A DNA stretch of 64,000 nt from the NCBI GenBank assembly GCA_020636475.1, contig JACJXU010000003.1, positions 186,001-250,000 of the forward strand, given 5' to 3'. Both the position numbers and the translations under genes were made by a program. How positions within the stretch are numbered: the stretch's first letter is position 1; each line of letters opens with the position of its first letter. Positions 19,531 to 29,768 of this stretch are shown one piece after another. Origin of the DNA: Chitinophagales bacterium (GTDB taxonomy: Bacteria; Bacteroidota; Bacteroidia; Chitinophagales; UBA2359). The notes under the pieces were generated by a model that saw only the letters and a program-made list of their open reading frames with translations, was not told the DNA's origin and did not search any database.

Positions 19531-22500
19531 TCACCAATCATAGCCGAGTTTAAAAAACCAATTAAACTGCTCATTTTGTCGTGTTAATACATCTTTTTGG
19601 TAAAACAATGGCACTTCAAAAGCAATATGCAGGGGTTTTGCTTTCTCAAAAACACCCCAACGATTTATAGAAAAACGCAATCCTGCGCCTCCGTCGTAAA
19701 GATAATTATTTTTAATGCTATCAAAAAACTGATTGTTGGTAGAAAATAGGCTTCCAATGTCGGCAAATACATAAGGGCTAAATGCAAGACTACCAAAGTG
19801 CAAGGCTTGGCGCAGACTTTTGAGTTCTATTTCCACATTGGCAGCAGCACCACTTAGTCCGGCATAATTTCCGTTAAAAAACAGCGAATTGTAGGCGCGG
19901 AGGTTTAAGCCGCCACTGTGTTGTAAATGTCCGATGTTGCTATCAAAGTGTGTCCAGTCAGCGGGAAAAATACCTGCGGAACGGTAAAATTTGTTCTCTA
20001 TCCAAGTTTCAGGATTTGCTCCTCCCACAAACAAAGCAGATTCGATAGGAATATTATTGCCCGTTCCCACTTGCGCAAATAAGCGCGTGTGCGTAATAAA
20101 AGCACCCAATTCCGGCGAAGCAGTATGTGTAATATTGGCATAAGAAAAGTCGTAATCGCTAAAAAGAATCGGACTGCTTATTTCCATTTGCACTTGTGCG
20201 TGTGGCGTGTAATTAATCCGCCACAAAAGTTGTAAGGTGTTGTTATATACTTCGGTCAGATAAGGCAAATTGGCTTGGTGCGCATATTTTCTAAAATTGT
20301 ATTGCAATTGCAAGGAATTAACGGTTATGCGCATTTCTTGGTAGGCATTTTTGCGATAAATACTCACATTATGCCGACTAACGCCTTCCAAAAATCTGCT
20401 TTTTATGCGTATTCCCAAGTCGGGCGATAGCTTTTTGAGCGGCGTTTCGTAGGAGAAATTATACCAAAAATTTCGTTCTACAATGTTTCCATTATTTAGC
20501 AAGCCGGAATTGTACCACGCACTAAGCGAAAAAATATGTTTGGTGCGCAAATAATCGCCGTTTAGGTTAATACCAAACTGTAAGCCGTCGGTTTGGTTGT
20601 ACCAAATGTCGGGTCGCCAGCGTATTTCATAATGAAAACGGTCGGGAATTTGATACATCAGATGGTCGAAATGAAAACTTTTTCGCCGGCGCAAATGGTT
20701 GTTCAGTCCATTTACATCTGCCAAAACTCCTTCGGGGTCAATCATTACATCATAAGGTTTAAAAGGAAGTTTTACCGTTGTGGCATAGCGGCGGTTTTTC
20801 TCGTTCCAGCCCCACCATTGCGGCAAAATATTTGTCGAAGAATCTAAAGGAATGTTGTGACTTGTAGGAATAAAATAATGAAGTGTGTCATTTTTTTTGT
20901 TGGTAACATACACATGTAAGGGCAATTCCATATCGCCTACACGCTCGAAGCGAAGCAAATAATTTTTGTTTTTTTTGCGTTTCGGGCGCAATACTTTGTA
21001 GTCCAAACTAATGTCGTTGCGCAACCATTGGTCGAAAAACCAGCTTAAATCAGTTTGAGTATAATCTTCAAACGATTTCTGCATATCTTCGGTGTAGGGA
21101 TGGCAAAACTTCCATTGATTGAAATAGTGATGTAGCGCACCAAAAAACAGCGAGTCGCCCAACATATATTGCAGCGAATACAGCATAGAAGCCGTTTTTT
21201 CGTAAATGCTCCAATAGCCCTTGCCATAGACATCTTTTTCGTTAAAATGGTCGGAATGTTGGTCAATTATTGGGTTTACGTCGTGTAAAACCTCTGTTAC
21301 ATAACCAAAAACTTCTTGTTCGCGCGCTTTTTCTTGTCGTAAAAAACTACGCTGGTAGCCGTTGAGATTGCGAGGATTTTGTTTAAGGTAAATGCCATCA
21401 ATTTTTTCCAAGCCCAGCGCGGTAATGTATTGGGTAAATCCTTCGTCTAAAAAAGGTCGATACGTTTCGTTGTTGCCTACCATGCCATAAAACCACATAT
21501 GCCCAATTTCGTGTACCAACAAAGAGCGATAATCTGCATCAATGCCGTCATCTAAAGTTATCATCGGATATTCCATACCATCGCGGGCATCGGCGACCAC
21601 AATTTTTGGGTAAGCGTATTTGCCAATACTTTCCGAAAACACTTCAATGGTTTTGGCGGCGTATTCGGCGGCATTTTGCCAAGCTGGAGCATTAGGCTCA
21701 AGTACCATTGCAACGGCTTCTACACCATTTTTTTCTAGAACACTGCGCCGAAAAAGTGGACTGCAAACAAAAGCAAAATCGTGTACATTTTCAGCATGAT
21801 AAATCCATGTTTTGTGTTCGGTAGTATTCATTTTTAGAATGGTAGAAGGGTAGGAGCCGAGGCGTTTGTGGGCAAAATTTTTAATATCAATGGCAGCTTT
21901 TAAATCATCGGGCAGTACAATATTTTCGTTTTGCAACTTTCCGGTAGCCTCGTTTATATAATCATTAGGAAGTGTTAGTTCCACATCGAAAGTGCCAAAG
22001 TCGCCGTTAAATTCTTGCCCCAAATGTTGGTCAATGTTCCAGCCAAATTTGCGGTCGTACAAAGCGATGCGCGGATACCACAACACACCTTTGAATACTT
22101 TTTGCCCAAATTCTTCAAAATAGTGCATGCGTCTTCCGGTAGTGCTGTTGCTAAAATAAGTGCTGAACGCTATGTCGAAACGAACGCTGTTGTTTGGAAG
22201 CAAGGGAAACGGTAGTTTTACTTTCAAAATGGTATTGTCCAGCGACAATTCGCAGGGAAATTCGTTGCCCTTATCGTCAGCCAGAATTAAACCGTGTATT
22301 TCTGTACCTAAGCCTTCTGCTTCGTACTCTACCAAAGCAGGTTTGTTGCCAATGGCTTTTTGCGCCAACATATAATACGAGTCGGGCGTGTAGGCGTTTT
22401 GGTAAAGATGAAAATATACTTCGTATAAAGTGTCTGGCGAGTTGTTCCAGTAAGTCAAATTTTCACTGCCGGAAATAATATTTTTTTCACCGTCAAGTTT

Positions 22501-22701
22501 TGCCTCAATAAAATAATGCACGTCTTGTTGCCAATAGTTTTGGGTAGGCGGTCTGTTTTTCCAGTAATACGGACTATTTTCTGCCCGATAAGTGTCCGGC
22601 GGACTAAGTGCATTATAAGGAAAAGAAATTTGCCCCGAAGAACTGAGTGAACAAACAAGGGAAACTAAAATTGCGGAGAGAATAGCTAAGTGTAAGCGCA
22701 T
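19531..22701 (-). CDS. M1-family metallopeptidase with a C-terminal outer-membrane beta-barrel-like region
   Basis: From the preferred ATG at 22701 the protein has 1056 residues and a signal peptide (MRLHLAILSAILVSLVCSLS). A longer frame to 22758 adds residues without a signal-like n-region. The M1 aminopeptidase catalytic core lies in the first ~600 residues: an exopeptidase motif variant DGMEYP, the zinc site HEIGHMWFYGMVGNNETYRPFLDEGFTQY (HEXXH plus the downstream Glu), and a following Tyr-containing region. The last ~370 residues consist of alternating aromatic and polar strands (e.g. FHYEIRWRPDIWYNQTDGLQ) ending in a Trp-containing strand, as in BamA/Omp85-like outer-membrane barrels. 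The protease is therefore probably tethered in the outer membrane. Confidence 0.85.
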   Translation of the reverse strand: MRLHLAILSAILVSLVCSLSSSGQISFPYNALSPPDTYRAENSPYYWKNRPPTQNYWQQDVHYFIEAKLDGEKNIISGSENLTYWNNSPDTLYEVYFHLYQNAYTPDSYYMLAQKAIGNKPALVEYEAEGLGTEIHGLILADDKGNEFPCELSLDNTILKVKLPFPLLPNNSVRFDIAFSTYFSNSTTGRRMHYFEEFGQKVFKGVLWYPRIALYDRKFGWNIDQHLGQEFNGDFGTFDVELTLPNDYINEATGKLQNENIVLPDDLKAAIDIKNFAHKRLGSYPSTILKMNTTEHKTWIYHAENVHDFAFVCSPLFRRSVLEKNGVEAVAMVLEPNAPAWQNAAEYAAKTIEVFSESIGKYAYPKIVVADARDGMEYPMITLDDGIDADYRSLLVHEIGHMWFYGMVGNNETYRPFLDEGFTQYITALGLEKIDGIYLKQNPRNLNGYQRSFLRQEKAREQEVFGYVTEVLHDVNPIIDQHSDHFNEKDVYGKGYWSIYEKTASMLYSLQYMLGDSLFFGALHHYFNQWKFCHPYTEDMQKSFEDYTQTDLSWFFDQWLRNDISLDYKVLRPKRKKNKNYLLRFERVGDMELPLHVYVTNKKNDTLHYFIPTSHNIPLDSSTNILPQWWGWNEKNRRYATTVKLPFKPYDVMIDPEGVLADVNGLNNHLRRRKSFHFDHLMYQIPDRFHYEIRWRPDIWYNQTDGLQFGINLNGDYLRTKHIFSLSAWYNSGLLNNGNIVERNFWYNFSYETPLKKLSPDLGIRIKSRFLEGVSRHNVSIYRKNAYQEMRITVNSLQLQYNFRKYAHQANLPYLTEVYNNTLQLLWRINYTPHAQVQMEISSPILFSDYDFSYANITHTASPELGAFITHTRLFAQVGTGNNIPIESALFVGGANPETWIENKFYRSAGIFPADWTHFDSNIGHLQHSGGLNLRAYNSLFFNGNYAGLSGAAANVEIELKSLRQALHFGSLAFSPYVFADIGSLFSTNNQFFDSIKNNYLYDGGAGLRFSINRWGVFEKAKPLHIAFEVPLFYQKDVLTRQNEQFNWFFKLGYDW

Positions 22702-22758
22702 AATTACAAGGGACTTGAAAGGGTGATTGTTTATGGCAAAGCAAAGATTTAAACGCAA

Positions 22759-22800
22759 AATAGCATCATTTGCCTTGTATTCAAAACAAATGATGCTATT
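22759..22800 (-). terminator. Hairpin terminator after the SGNH lipoprotein gene
   Basis: Perfect 14-bp arms AATAGCATCATTTG (22759-22772) and CAAATGATGCTATT (22787-22800) lie 16 bp beyond the SGNH gene stop, with a short T run on the minus strand. It separates that gene from the M1 peptidase gene. Confidence 0.8.
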
Positions 22801-22815
22801 GAAAAGAATAAATCC

Positions 22816-24414
22816 TTATTCAGGGAAATATACCATCGGATAATCGGTAACATTCAGCAGCGGAATGCCCGCATTGTAATGTGCATTGATGGCTTTGATG
22901 TATTCGTTGGCAAAAAATGCCGAGCCTCTTTGCGTAAGGTGAATACCATCTAAACTAAAAGTATTGCCTTGCACAAATCGTGCATCGTAGCGAACATTGT
23001 CCACCAAAATTCCTTCAATTACACTTTTAAAAAAGGCATCTAAATCCACAAAAGCGAAATTATTGAGGTTGGCGGCTTGTGCTAATTTTGCATTGTATTG
23101 GCTAATAGCATTGCGAATATTAGCAACTTCATCAGCATCTAATACATACGCATCAGGTTTGGGCAATAGTGCCGTTTCGGGCGTAAGCAAGCCGTCGCCC
23201 AAAGCAGAAAGCAAAATAAGTTCTCCTTCTTTAATATGGCGAATACCCAAAGGATTGCTCGCGCTTACAGGCACTTCAATTACGAGTGCATTGGTTCCTT
23301 CGTGGAATTGTGGGTAAATTCCCGCCGCTTTAAGGGCATTAATGTTGTATAAGAATACAGAATCTATTGCCATTTGTGTAGAAACATCGGCATAAACGGA
23401 ATCCGATAAATAAGCTAAGGAATCTGTCCAAAGCGGTTGCATAATAGTAGCATCTGCCAAAGCCATGGCAATGGAGTCAGAGTAGCCAAAACCAACAAAT
23501 TGGGCGACCATTAATTGATAAACATTGTCGTAAACACCCGCCTCAACCGTTTCACGCACGCCTGCCTCTACTGCCATATGTACGCTCGGTTCAATATTAG
23601 CTTTGTAGGTGTCATTGGCTAATTGTGCTTGTTCGGCGGTCAGCTCTGCGGCATTCCACGGCACTGTAGTAAAATAAGGAATTTGCGTAATGTCGGGAAT
23701 ATTGCCAATTACGCCACTAACAGTGGGATTAGCCGCTTGCATATTGGCAATAATGCCATCAATGGAAGCATCGAATATTTCAGACGGAGTAATTGCGTTG
23801 CCCGGCGTGTCGGCACCGCCATCTAAAGCGTAGCCCAATACATCGTTTCCGCCAATCCAAAGACTAAAAAATGTTGGAGTTTGCGCCGTAGCTTCATTTA
23901 TAATACTCACATTGCCCGGATTGGCACAAAAACGCGTATAAAAAGGATTTCCACCATTGGCTGCGCCAAATTCGGGAGCTAATAAATGGAAAGAACGTGC
24001 ACCGGGAACGCCTAAGTTTTGAAAAGGACCTTCGGCAGCCACGCTGTTAAATACATTGAGGTCACCTTCGGTAAATGAAGGAAGCAAGCCCGAACTCTCG
24101 CTGTAAGAAAGCACCGCTTTGCCATAGCTTGGATTACTTCCAACACCATTGCCCGCAGGAACTAAGGGTTGTTTAAAATCGCCTGCTCCGGCAGTAGCCA
24201 ATTGTTGCGCAATAAGGGCAGGGTAAGAATTTTTTTGTGCATCTAAATACAGCGCACCATCGGCGTAGCCCGCAGCATAAGAGTCGCCCAAGGCTACATA
24301 TTTGCTCAAATCCAAATTTCCGGCAGAAGGTTTAGGTACTTCTATTTCGGGCGTACAGGCTTGTACGAGCATTGCCAAAAATAAAGGAATGAAATATAAT
24401 TTATTGCGATTCAT
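22816..24414 (-). CDS. SGNH/GDSL hydrolase lipoprotein
   Basis: A 532-residue lipoprotein with the N-terminal lipobox LVQAC (signal ends at Cys ~20). The SGNH hydrolase blocks are visible: block I ALGDSYAAGYADG with the nucleophile Ser near residue 45, block III WIGGNDVLGYALDG, and block V DGIHLTQRGSAFFAN with the catalytic Asp and His near the end. A ~200-residue insertion lies between blocks III and V, which is usual for the Bacteroidota GDSL lipoproteins. It probably acts as an esterase or lipase on the outer membrane or in the periplasm; the substrate is unknown. It is transcribed with, or next to, the FadL-type gene upstream (27-bp gap), a pairing that suggests a lipid-related role. Confidence 0.9.
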   Translation of the reverse strand: MNRNKLYFIPLFLAMLVQACTPEIEVPKPSAGNLDLSKYVALGDSYAAGYADGALYLDAQKNSYPALIAQQLATAGAGDFKQPLVPAGNGVGSNPSYGKAVLSYSESSGLLPSFTEGDLNVFNSVAAEGPFQNLGVPGARSFHLLAPEFGAANGGNPFYTRFCANPGNVSIINEATAQTPTFFSLWIGGNDVLGYALDGGADTPGNAITPSEIFDASIDGIIANMQAANPTVSGVIGNIPDITQIPYFTTVPWNAAELTAEQAQLANDTYKANIEPSVHMAVEAGVRETVEAGVYDNVYQLMVAQFVGFGYSDSIAMALADATIMQPLWTDSLAYLSDSVYADVSTQMAIDSVFLYNINALKAAGIYPQFHEGTNALVIEVPVSASNPLGIRHIKEGELILLSALGDGLLTPETALLPKPDAYVLDADEVANIRNAISQYNAKLAQAANLNNFAFVDLDAFFKSVIEGILVDNVRYDARFVQGNTFSLDGIHLTQRGSAFFANEYIKAINAHYNAGIPLLNVTDYPMVYFPE

Positions 24415-24441
24415 ATTATTATAGAAAAATTTTTATAGTGA

Positions 24442-25746
24442 TTAAAAATTATAACTCAAAGAAAATCCGGGAATAATGGCACTAAAACGATACGTTCCTT
24501 CCAAAGCATCTTGTGTGCCCTTGGCTGCGTCATAAGTTCCGGCATTAATTAAATCTTGGTGAGTTTGTTCGGTTTTTTCACCAATAATATACAGTAAAGA
24601 CATATCTAAGTTCATTTTTTGGCTGAAACGATAACCAAAACCACCTGTAAAGCTATAACGATTGGCACTGGGTGTTTCGGGTGTAATGTAGCCAGGACCT
24701 GCCGGAGCCGGGTCGTAGTAAAAACCGGCGCGTACGGCAAAATCTTCGTTGGGTTTGTATTCTACGCCAAATTTTGGAATCCACTTGTCTTCGTACATAC
24801 GCGGCGAGTGAATATCGTTTAGTACGGCAGTATTGGTGGTAAAGTCAATGTCCAAGTATTCATAATCGCTCCACTTGGTGAGAATAGCTTCTACGGCAAA
24901 CATCCAGTGCATATTGGCTTGGTAGCTAAGTCCGAGCGCGAGATTGGCAGGAAGCGGCAAACTGGCAGAAAAAGTGTTGTTTTGCGGGAAATTGTCGTAC
25001 AAATAGCTGGGTACATCAAAAAGTGCATCGCCATTTTTTACTTCTATCGTTAAGCCGGAGCGATAATTTACGCCCAAAGACAATTTTTCGTTGGGTTCAA
25101 AATAAAGTCCTACATTAAAACCCAAAGCGGGTTCGGCTTTTCCATCTAATTCTGCGAAAAGTTGGGTTGTGGTAGTTTCAATGGGAATGTTTTTTTGTAA
25201 ATTTACTTTGCCGATGGCATAAACAAATCCTGCACCAATACCCAAAGAATTTGTAATTTTGTAACTGACAGTCGGTTGAAAAAAGATAGACTGTAATTCT
25301 ATAGACTGCAAAATGTATTGTCCGCGCCAGCCATCTTCCCATTTTGCCGAGCTGCCAAAAGGCGTATAGATGCCCAAGCCAAATTGCCATTTGCAATTAT
25401 CGCATTTTCCCGAAGGCTTGAAGTTGGCAAAAACATGGAAAGGGGTAGAGACAGGATTGTCGGTTGTAGCGGTATAAGTGTTGGCAAAATAATCGGTAGC
25501 TGCATAGTTTACTGTTCCGAAAATAGGGTTGGTACCCAGCATAACAGAGCTGTTGCGCATGAAAGATAAGCCGCCCGGATTCCAAAAAATAGAAGAAGCA
25601 TCTGGACGCAAGCCTACACCATTGTTTCCCAAGGATGTTTGTCTGTTTCCTTGTAGCACTACTTGGTATCCGCCAGCCCAAATAATACTTGAAAAACAAA
25701 AAAATAAGACGAACGAAAGAAAAATTTTTTGCATAAGTTGATTCAA
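24442..25746 (-). CDS. OmpP1/FadL/TodX family outer-membrane transporter
   Basis: A 434-residue outer-membrane beta-barrel of the FadL type, which passes long-chain fatty acids or other hydrophobic compounds. A signal peptide is at residues 1-24 (MNQLMQKIFLSFVLFFCFSSIIWA). The family's N-terminal hatch segment GGYQVVLQGNRQTSLGN and NPGGLSF follow, and the protein ends with the aromatic strand FSLSYNF. The SGNH lipoprotein gene follows after 27 bp on the same strand, so uptake and hydrolysis of a lipid ester could be coupled; this is inference. The 284-bp spacer 25747-26030 separates it from the divergent kinase gene and shows only AT-rich sequence. Confidence 0.92.
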   Translation of the reverse strand: MNQLMQKIFLSFVLFFCFSSIIWAGGYQVVLQGNRQTSLGNNGVGLRPDASSIFWNPGGLSFMRNSSVMLGTNPIFGTVNYAATDYFANTYTATTDNPVSTPFHVFANFKPSGKCDNCKWQFGLGIYTPFGSSAKWEDGWRGQYILQSIELQSIFFQPTVSYKITNSLGIGAGFVYAIGKVNLQKNIPIETTTTQLFAELDGKAEPALGFNVGLYFEPNEKLSLGVNYRSGLTIEVKNGDALFDVPSYLYDNFPQNNTFSASLPLPANLALGLSYQANMHWMFAVEAILTKWSDYEYLDIDFTTNTAVLNDIHSPRMYEDKWIPKFGVEYKPNEDFAVRAGFYYDPAPAGPGYITPETPSANRYSFTGGFGYRFSQKMNLDMSLLYIIGEKTEQTHQDLINAGTYDAAKGTQDALEGTYRFSAIIPGFSLSYNF

Positions 25747-26030
25747 TTTTTTATTTGAAAAAATATTGTTCTTGTTAAAATTATTGGCACTATTTGTGTT
25801 TAAAAAATGCTTGTTTTAGTTTGTAAAATACATGTTTGTTTTGTAATAAGGTAAATTCAGTGCAATTTAGTATTAATTATTTATTATTAAAAAGTTAAAC
25901 GAATTATTGGGCTAAAACATAATTATTTTTATGTAATAAATTTTGTTTGATTAAAATTATTGCTTGATAAAAACGGTATAATCTATTAAACTTATTGAAA
26001 ATATAAGCTACTTCTTCTATTCGAGCGCGT

Positions 26031-29000
26031 ATGAATCGTCTGTTGAATTATAAAACATTTTTGCTTTTTTGCATAGGTGCAATTTTGTATGTTGTGGGTA
26101 TATTGTGTTGGAAAAACCACTATTCCCTGCAAACGGCTGCGCTGAAAACAGAAGAAAAATTACAGAAGGTAAAGCGCGATTTTTATACTTTGATGGAAAA
26201 TAAGCCCTTGATTGGTGAAATCTGTGAAGGGAAATTTACGACCGAAAACATTACTTATTTACAAAGCCAGACTTATACCATTCTGGTTTTTGATGGCAGC
26301 GATTTGGTGTATTGGTCGGACAATAAGGTGGTGCCGGATAAGGATGATTGGGCAAATTTGCGCGATTTGCAGGGTTTTGTACACTTGCACAATGGTTATT
26401 ATTATTACACGAAGGCGCGCTATACGCAAAATGAGAAGGAGTATGCGCTTTTGGGTTTGTATTTGCTGAAAAATGAGTACGGTTTTGAGAATAAATACAT
26501 CGAAAATACTGTAAACCCTGATTTGGGCATTACGCATTTTTTTGCTTTTGGCTTGTCGCCACTCCAAGAATCTTCGCGCGCCAGCATTAAAATTTTGTCT
26601 GATGCCAGCAAATCTTCGCTGTATATTTTCAAAGACCCCTTGCAGGCAGGTGTAGGAGAAGTGGATTTTTTTTGGCTGCTTGCTTTTGTGGCAGTGTTGT
26701 TGGTGTTGTTTGCTTGCTATCGTTTTTGTATTTGGCTCAATCAATATTTTCCTGCTGTTGTAGGTTTGCTTTTGTGGGCTATTATTTTATTGATTTTGTT
26801 TGTGGGCTTGTACAAGTTTCAGTTTCCCATCGACTTTAATGCGATGGAGTTGTTTATGCCGCAGCTTTTTAGCAATACGTATTTTCAGTCGGTAGGTTAT
26901 TTGTTGGTATTTGTAGTGCTTTACTTTTTGTGGGTGTTGTACTTTTATTTTCGGTGCAATCTTACGGTTAATATTACAAATTCGTATAGTCAAAAGTTGT
27001 TTTTGGTGATGACAGCTATTTTGCTTGGCTGGTTGGGAATTATATACATTGGCGTACTAAAAAACCTTTTTTATGATTCTAACTTTAGCATTTCGGTTCA
27101 GAAGTATTTAGAAAAAGATGTTTACGCACTTGCGTGTACCATTATTGTCGCGTGCAGTAGCATTATCTATTTTTTGCTGATGGATAAACTCGCCAGATGG
27201 CTCGCCAAATGGCAAATTCCATTTAGAGAGGCATTGTTGTTATTGTTGCTTGGTTTGTTGCCTGCCTGTATCGTTTTGGTGTTTAAATCTTGGATTTTTC
27301 CGGCATTTTTACTTTTGTTGGTTAATGTTGTAAATTATATTTGGCATACCCAAAAAAGCTTGCAAAAACCACACTGGTATGCACTACAAGACAATTTGCA
27401 CATTATCGGTTATATTTTGGGAATAGGCATATTGCTTATTTATTTTGAGTATTATCGGGAACAAAATTATCAGATAGAATATGCGCAGTCTATTTTCAAT
27501 CAAGAAGACAAAGCCGCCGAATACAATTTCGACCAAGTGGCGGGAAATATTATTGCCGATGAGGTAGTGAAACAATATTTTGAAGTGCCGTTTTTACCCG
27601 AAAACGAACTCAAAGAGCGTATTCGCAAAAAATATTTTACCAATTTTGTGTCGGAATACACTATTTCTACTTATGCGTTTAATGCAGCAGGAAAACGCTT
27701 ATCGGGCGAAGATACACCGGACTATAATGAATATCAGCAAAAAATAAACGAGGCTATTGCCAACAGGCAGGCGCAGCAAAAAGAAGCCGTATCGAATTAT
27801 CTTTTTCCTATAGAAACAAACTTTGGGAGTTATAATTATGTAGGGAAATTGCCCATTTTTATTGAACAACGCATAGCGGGTTATTTATTTATAGAATTGG
27901 AGCGAAATGGGGTTTTGCTCAAAAAAGTGTACCCCGAACTCACCATTTCCGACCGATTTAGAAATCGCCCTGAGTTTGAAAACTACGACTATGCCATTTA
28001 CAAAAAAGGGGTGCAGCAGTTTTCTACTTCGCAGCGTTACAGCTATCCGCAAAAATTTCCTGCGGAATTTATCAACAACAAAGAAATAAACTATATAAAC
28101 CAGCGACAGTGCCAACATTTGGTGTACAAACCCAATAATAATACTAGCATTGTGTTAACCAAAAGTGGAAACTACACCTTAAAAGTAATTTCCCAACTCG
28201 GTTTTCTGTTTCTCTTGGGCTTGCTCATTTTTCAGGCTTTGAGTTTGTTTTTTAGTATAAAAAAACAGTGTGCAAAGGACGGTTGCTCGTGGCATATTCT
28301 TTCCCACCAATCTTTGCGCAACAAAATAAATTTCTTTGTAACTTTTATCATCTTGATTTCGGCGGGCAGCATTGCGTGGATTAGCATCAATTATTTTGTA
28401 AATTCTTTCACCCACGAGCATATTCAGCAACTCAAAACGCGCCAGCAAAGTGTGGTGAATAATTTTTTGCTGGAAACCAGCCAACAAACCGACCGTTTGC
28501 CTACCGAAAATATGCAAAATTTTATCAATGCGCTTTCGAGTGTGTATGAAAGCGATATAAATCTGTACGACCAGCACGGAAAATTGCTTGTCAGCTCGCA
28601 GCCGTATATTTTTCAGTCGTTTTTGATGAGTCGCTACATCAATCCCAAAGCCTTGAACGCCCTGAATTATCTAAAAGGACAAAGTATTATTGAAAATGAA
28701 AGTATCGGAAAATTTGATTTTCTTTCGGCATACAAATTTTTTGGACCTTCGGATAAGCAGGCATCGTACATTATTAATATTCCCGACTTTAATCGCTCCA
28801 AATCGGTGAAACGCAATATTTCCGACTTTTTGACAAGTTTGCTCAATCTGTACATTTTGCTGTTTATTGCTGTCTTGCTGATAACGTATTTACTGTCGGA
28901 GTCCATTACACGACCTATTGCACTGATTGGTGAAAAAATGCGCAAATTAGATTTGTCGAAAACGAATGAACGACTGCATTGGCCCAACGATGACGAGATA

Positions 29001-29741
29001 GGACATTTGGTGAAACAATACAATGCAACCGTAGCGGAATTGGAACTGAGTGTACAGCGATTGGCTTCGTCCGAGCGGCAATATGCGTGGCAAAGTATGG
29101 CAAAACAAGTAGCGCACGAGATAAAAAATCCGCTTACGCCTATGAAGTTGAGTATTCAGCATTTGCAGCGCGTTATTCGCGAAAATCGCCCGAACAGCAA
29201 TGAGCAGGTGCTGAGTGTTACGCAATCGCTGATTGAACAAATTGATCATTTGGCGTACATAGCATCGGAATTTTCCAATTTTGCCAAGATGCCGCAAACG
29301 CACGAAGAATTGCTCGACTTAGGAGCCGTGGCAGGTGCAGTGGCAGATTTGTACAAAAGTACCGAAACGGTGCATATTCAGAAAAATATTACCGCACATC
29401 CGCTAAGGGTTTGGGGCGATAAAAATCAACTCAATCGGGTGTTTCACAATTTGGTGAAAAACGCTATTCAGGCTATTGCCGATGAAAAAGAGGGCGTGAT
29501 TGTTGTAAATGTTTATCAGGAAGGTGTGAATGCCGTAGTGAGCGTGTTGGACAATGGTTCGGGCATTCCCTTAGAAAAGCAGGATAAGGTGTTTATTCCC
29601 AATTTTACCACCAAAAGTTCGGGAATGGGCTTGGGTTTGGCAATCAGTAAAAATATTATTGAGCAGTGTAAGGGCGATATTTTCTTTGAAGATAATCCTG
29701 CGGGCGGAACGATTTTTTATGTAAAAATTCCTTTGGCGTGA
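26031..29741 (+). CDS. Large multi-spanning sensor histidine kinase, NtrY-like
   Basis: A 1236-residue membrane histidine kinase. An N-terminal helix (residues ~10-28) and a periplasmic segment are followed by several membrane helices between about 215 and 480, a second extracytoplasmic region (~500-730), a helix near 735, then another pair flanking a sensor segment (~785-960). A HAMP-like linker near 965-1010 leads to the H-box QVAHEIKNPLTPMK with the phospho-acceptor His at residue 1029. The HATPase domain shows the N-box FHNLVKNAIQAIAD, G1 LDNGSGIP, and G2 GMGLGLAIS. The arrangement resembles NtrY. No response regulator gene is adjacent, so the partner is elsewhere. The signal sensed is unknown. 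Confidence 0.9.
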   Translation: MNRLLNYKTFLLFCIGAILYVVGILCWKNHYSLQTAALKTEEKLQKVKRDFYTLMENKPLIGEICEGKFTTENITYLQSQTYTILVFDGSDLVYWSDNKVVPDKDDWANLRDLQGFVHLHNGYYYYTKARYTQNEKEYALLGLYLLKNEYGFENKYIENTVNPDLGITHFFAFGLSPLQESSRASIKILSDASKSSLYIFKDPLQAGVGEVDFFWLLAFVAVLLVLFACYRFCIWLNQYFPAVVGLLLWAIILLILFVGLYKFQFPIDFNAMELFMPQLFSNTYFQSVGYLLVFVVLYFLWVLYFYFRCNLTVNITNSYSQKLFLVMTAILLGWLGIIYIGVLKNLFYDSNFSISVQKYLEKDVYALACTIIVACSSIIYFLLMDKLARWLAKWQIPFREALLLLLLGLLPACIVLVFKSWIFPAFLLLLVNVVNYIWHTQKSLQKPHWYALQDNLHIIGYILGIGILLIYFEYYREQNYQIEYAQSIFNQEDKAAEYNFDQVAGNIIADEVVKQYFEVPFLPENELKERIRKKYFTNFVSEYTISTYAFNAAGKRLSGEDTPDYNEYQQKINEAIANRQAQQKEAVSNYLFPIETNFGSYNYVGKLPIFIEQRIAGYLFIELERNGVLLKKVYPELTISDRFRNRPEFENYDYAIYKKGVQQFSTSQRYSYPQKFPAEFINNKEINYINQRQCQHLVYKPNNNTSIVLTKSGNYTLKVISQLGFLFLLGLLIFQALSLFFSIKKQCAKDGCSWHILSHQSLRNKINFFVTFIILISAGSIAWISINYFVNSFTHEHIQQLKTRQQSVVNNFLLETSQQTDRLPTENMQNFINALSSVYESDINLYDQHGKLLVSSQPYIFQSFLMSRYINPKALNALNYLKGQSIIENESIGKFDFLSAYKFFGPSDKQASYIINIPDFNRSKSVKRNISDFLTSLLNLYILLFIAVLLITYLLSESITRPIALIGEKMRKLDLSKTNERLHWPNDDEIGHLVKQYNATVAELELSVQRLASSERQYAWQSMAKQVAHEIKNPLTPMKLSIQHLQRVIRENRPNSNEQVLSVTQSLIEQIDHLAYIASEFSNFAKMPQTHEELLDLGAVAGAVADLYKSTETVHIQKNITAHPLRVWGDKNQLNRVFHNLVKNAIQAIADEKEGVIVVNVYQEGVNAVVSVLDNGSGIPLEKQDKVFIPNFTTKSSGMGLGLAISKNIIEQCKGDIFFEDNPAGGTIFYVKIPLA

Positions 29742-29768
29742 TGGAAATAGCAAATTTGTGTATGCTGC

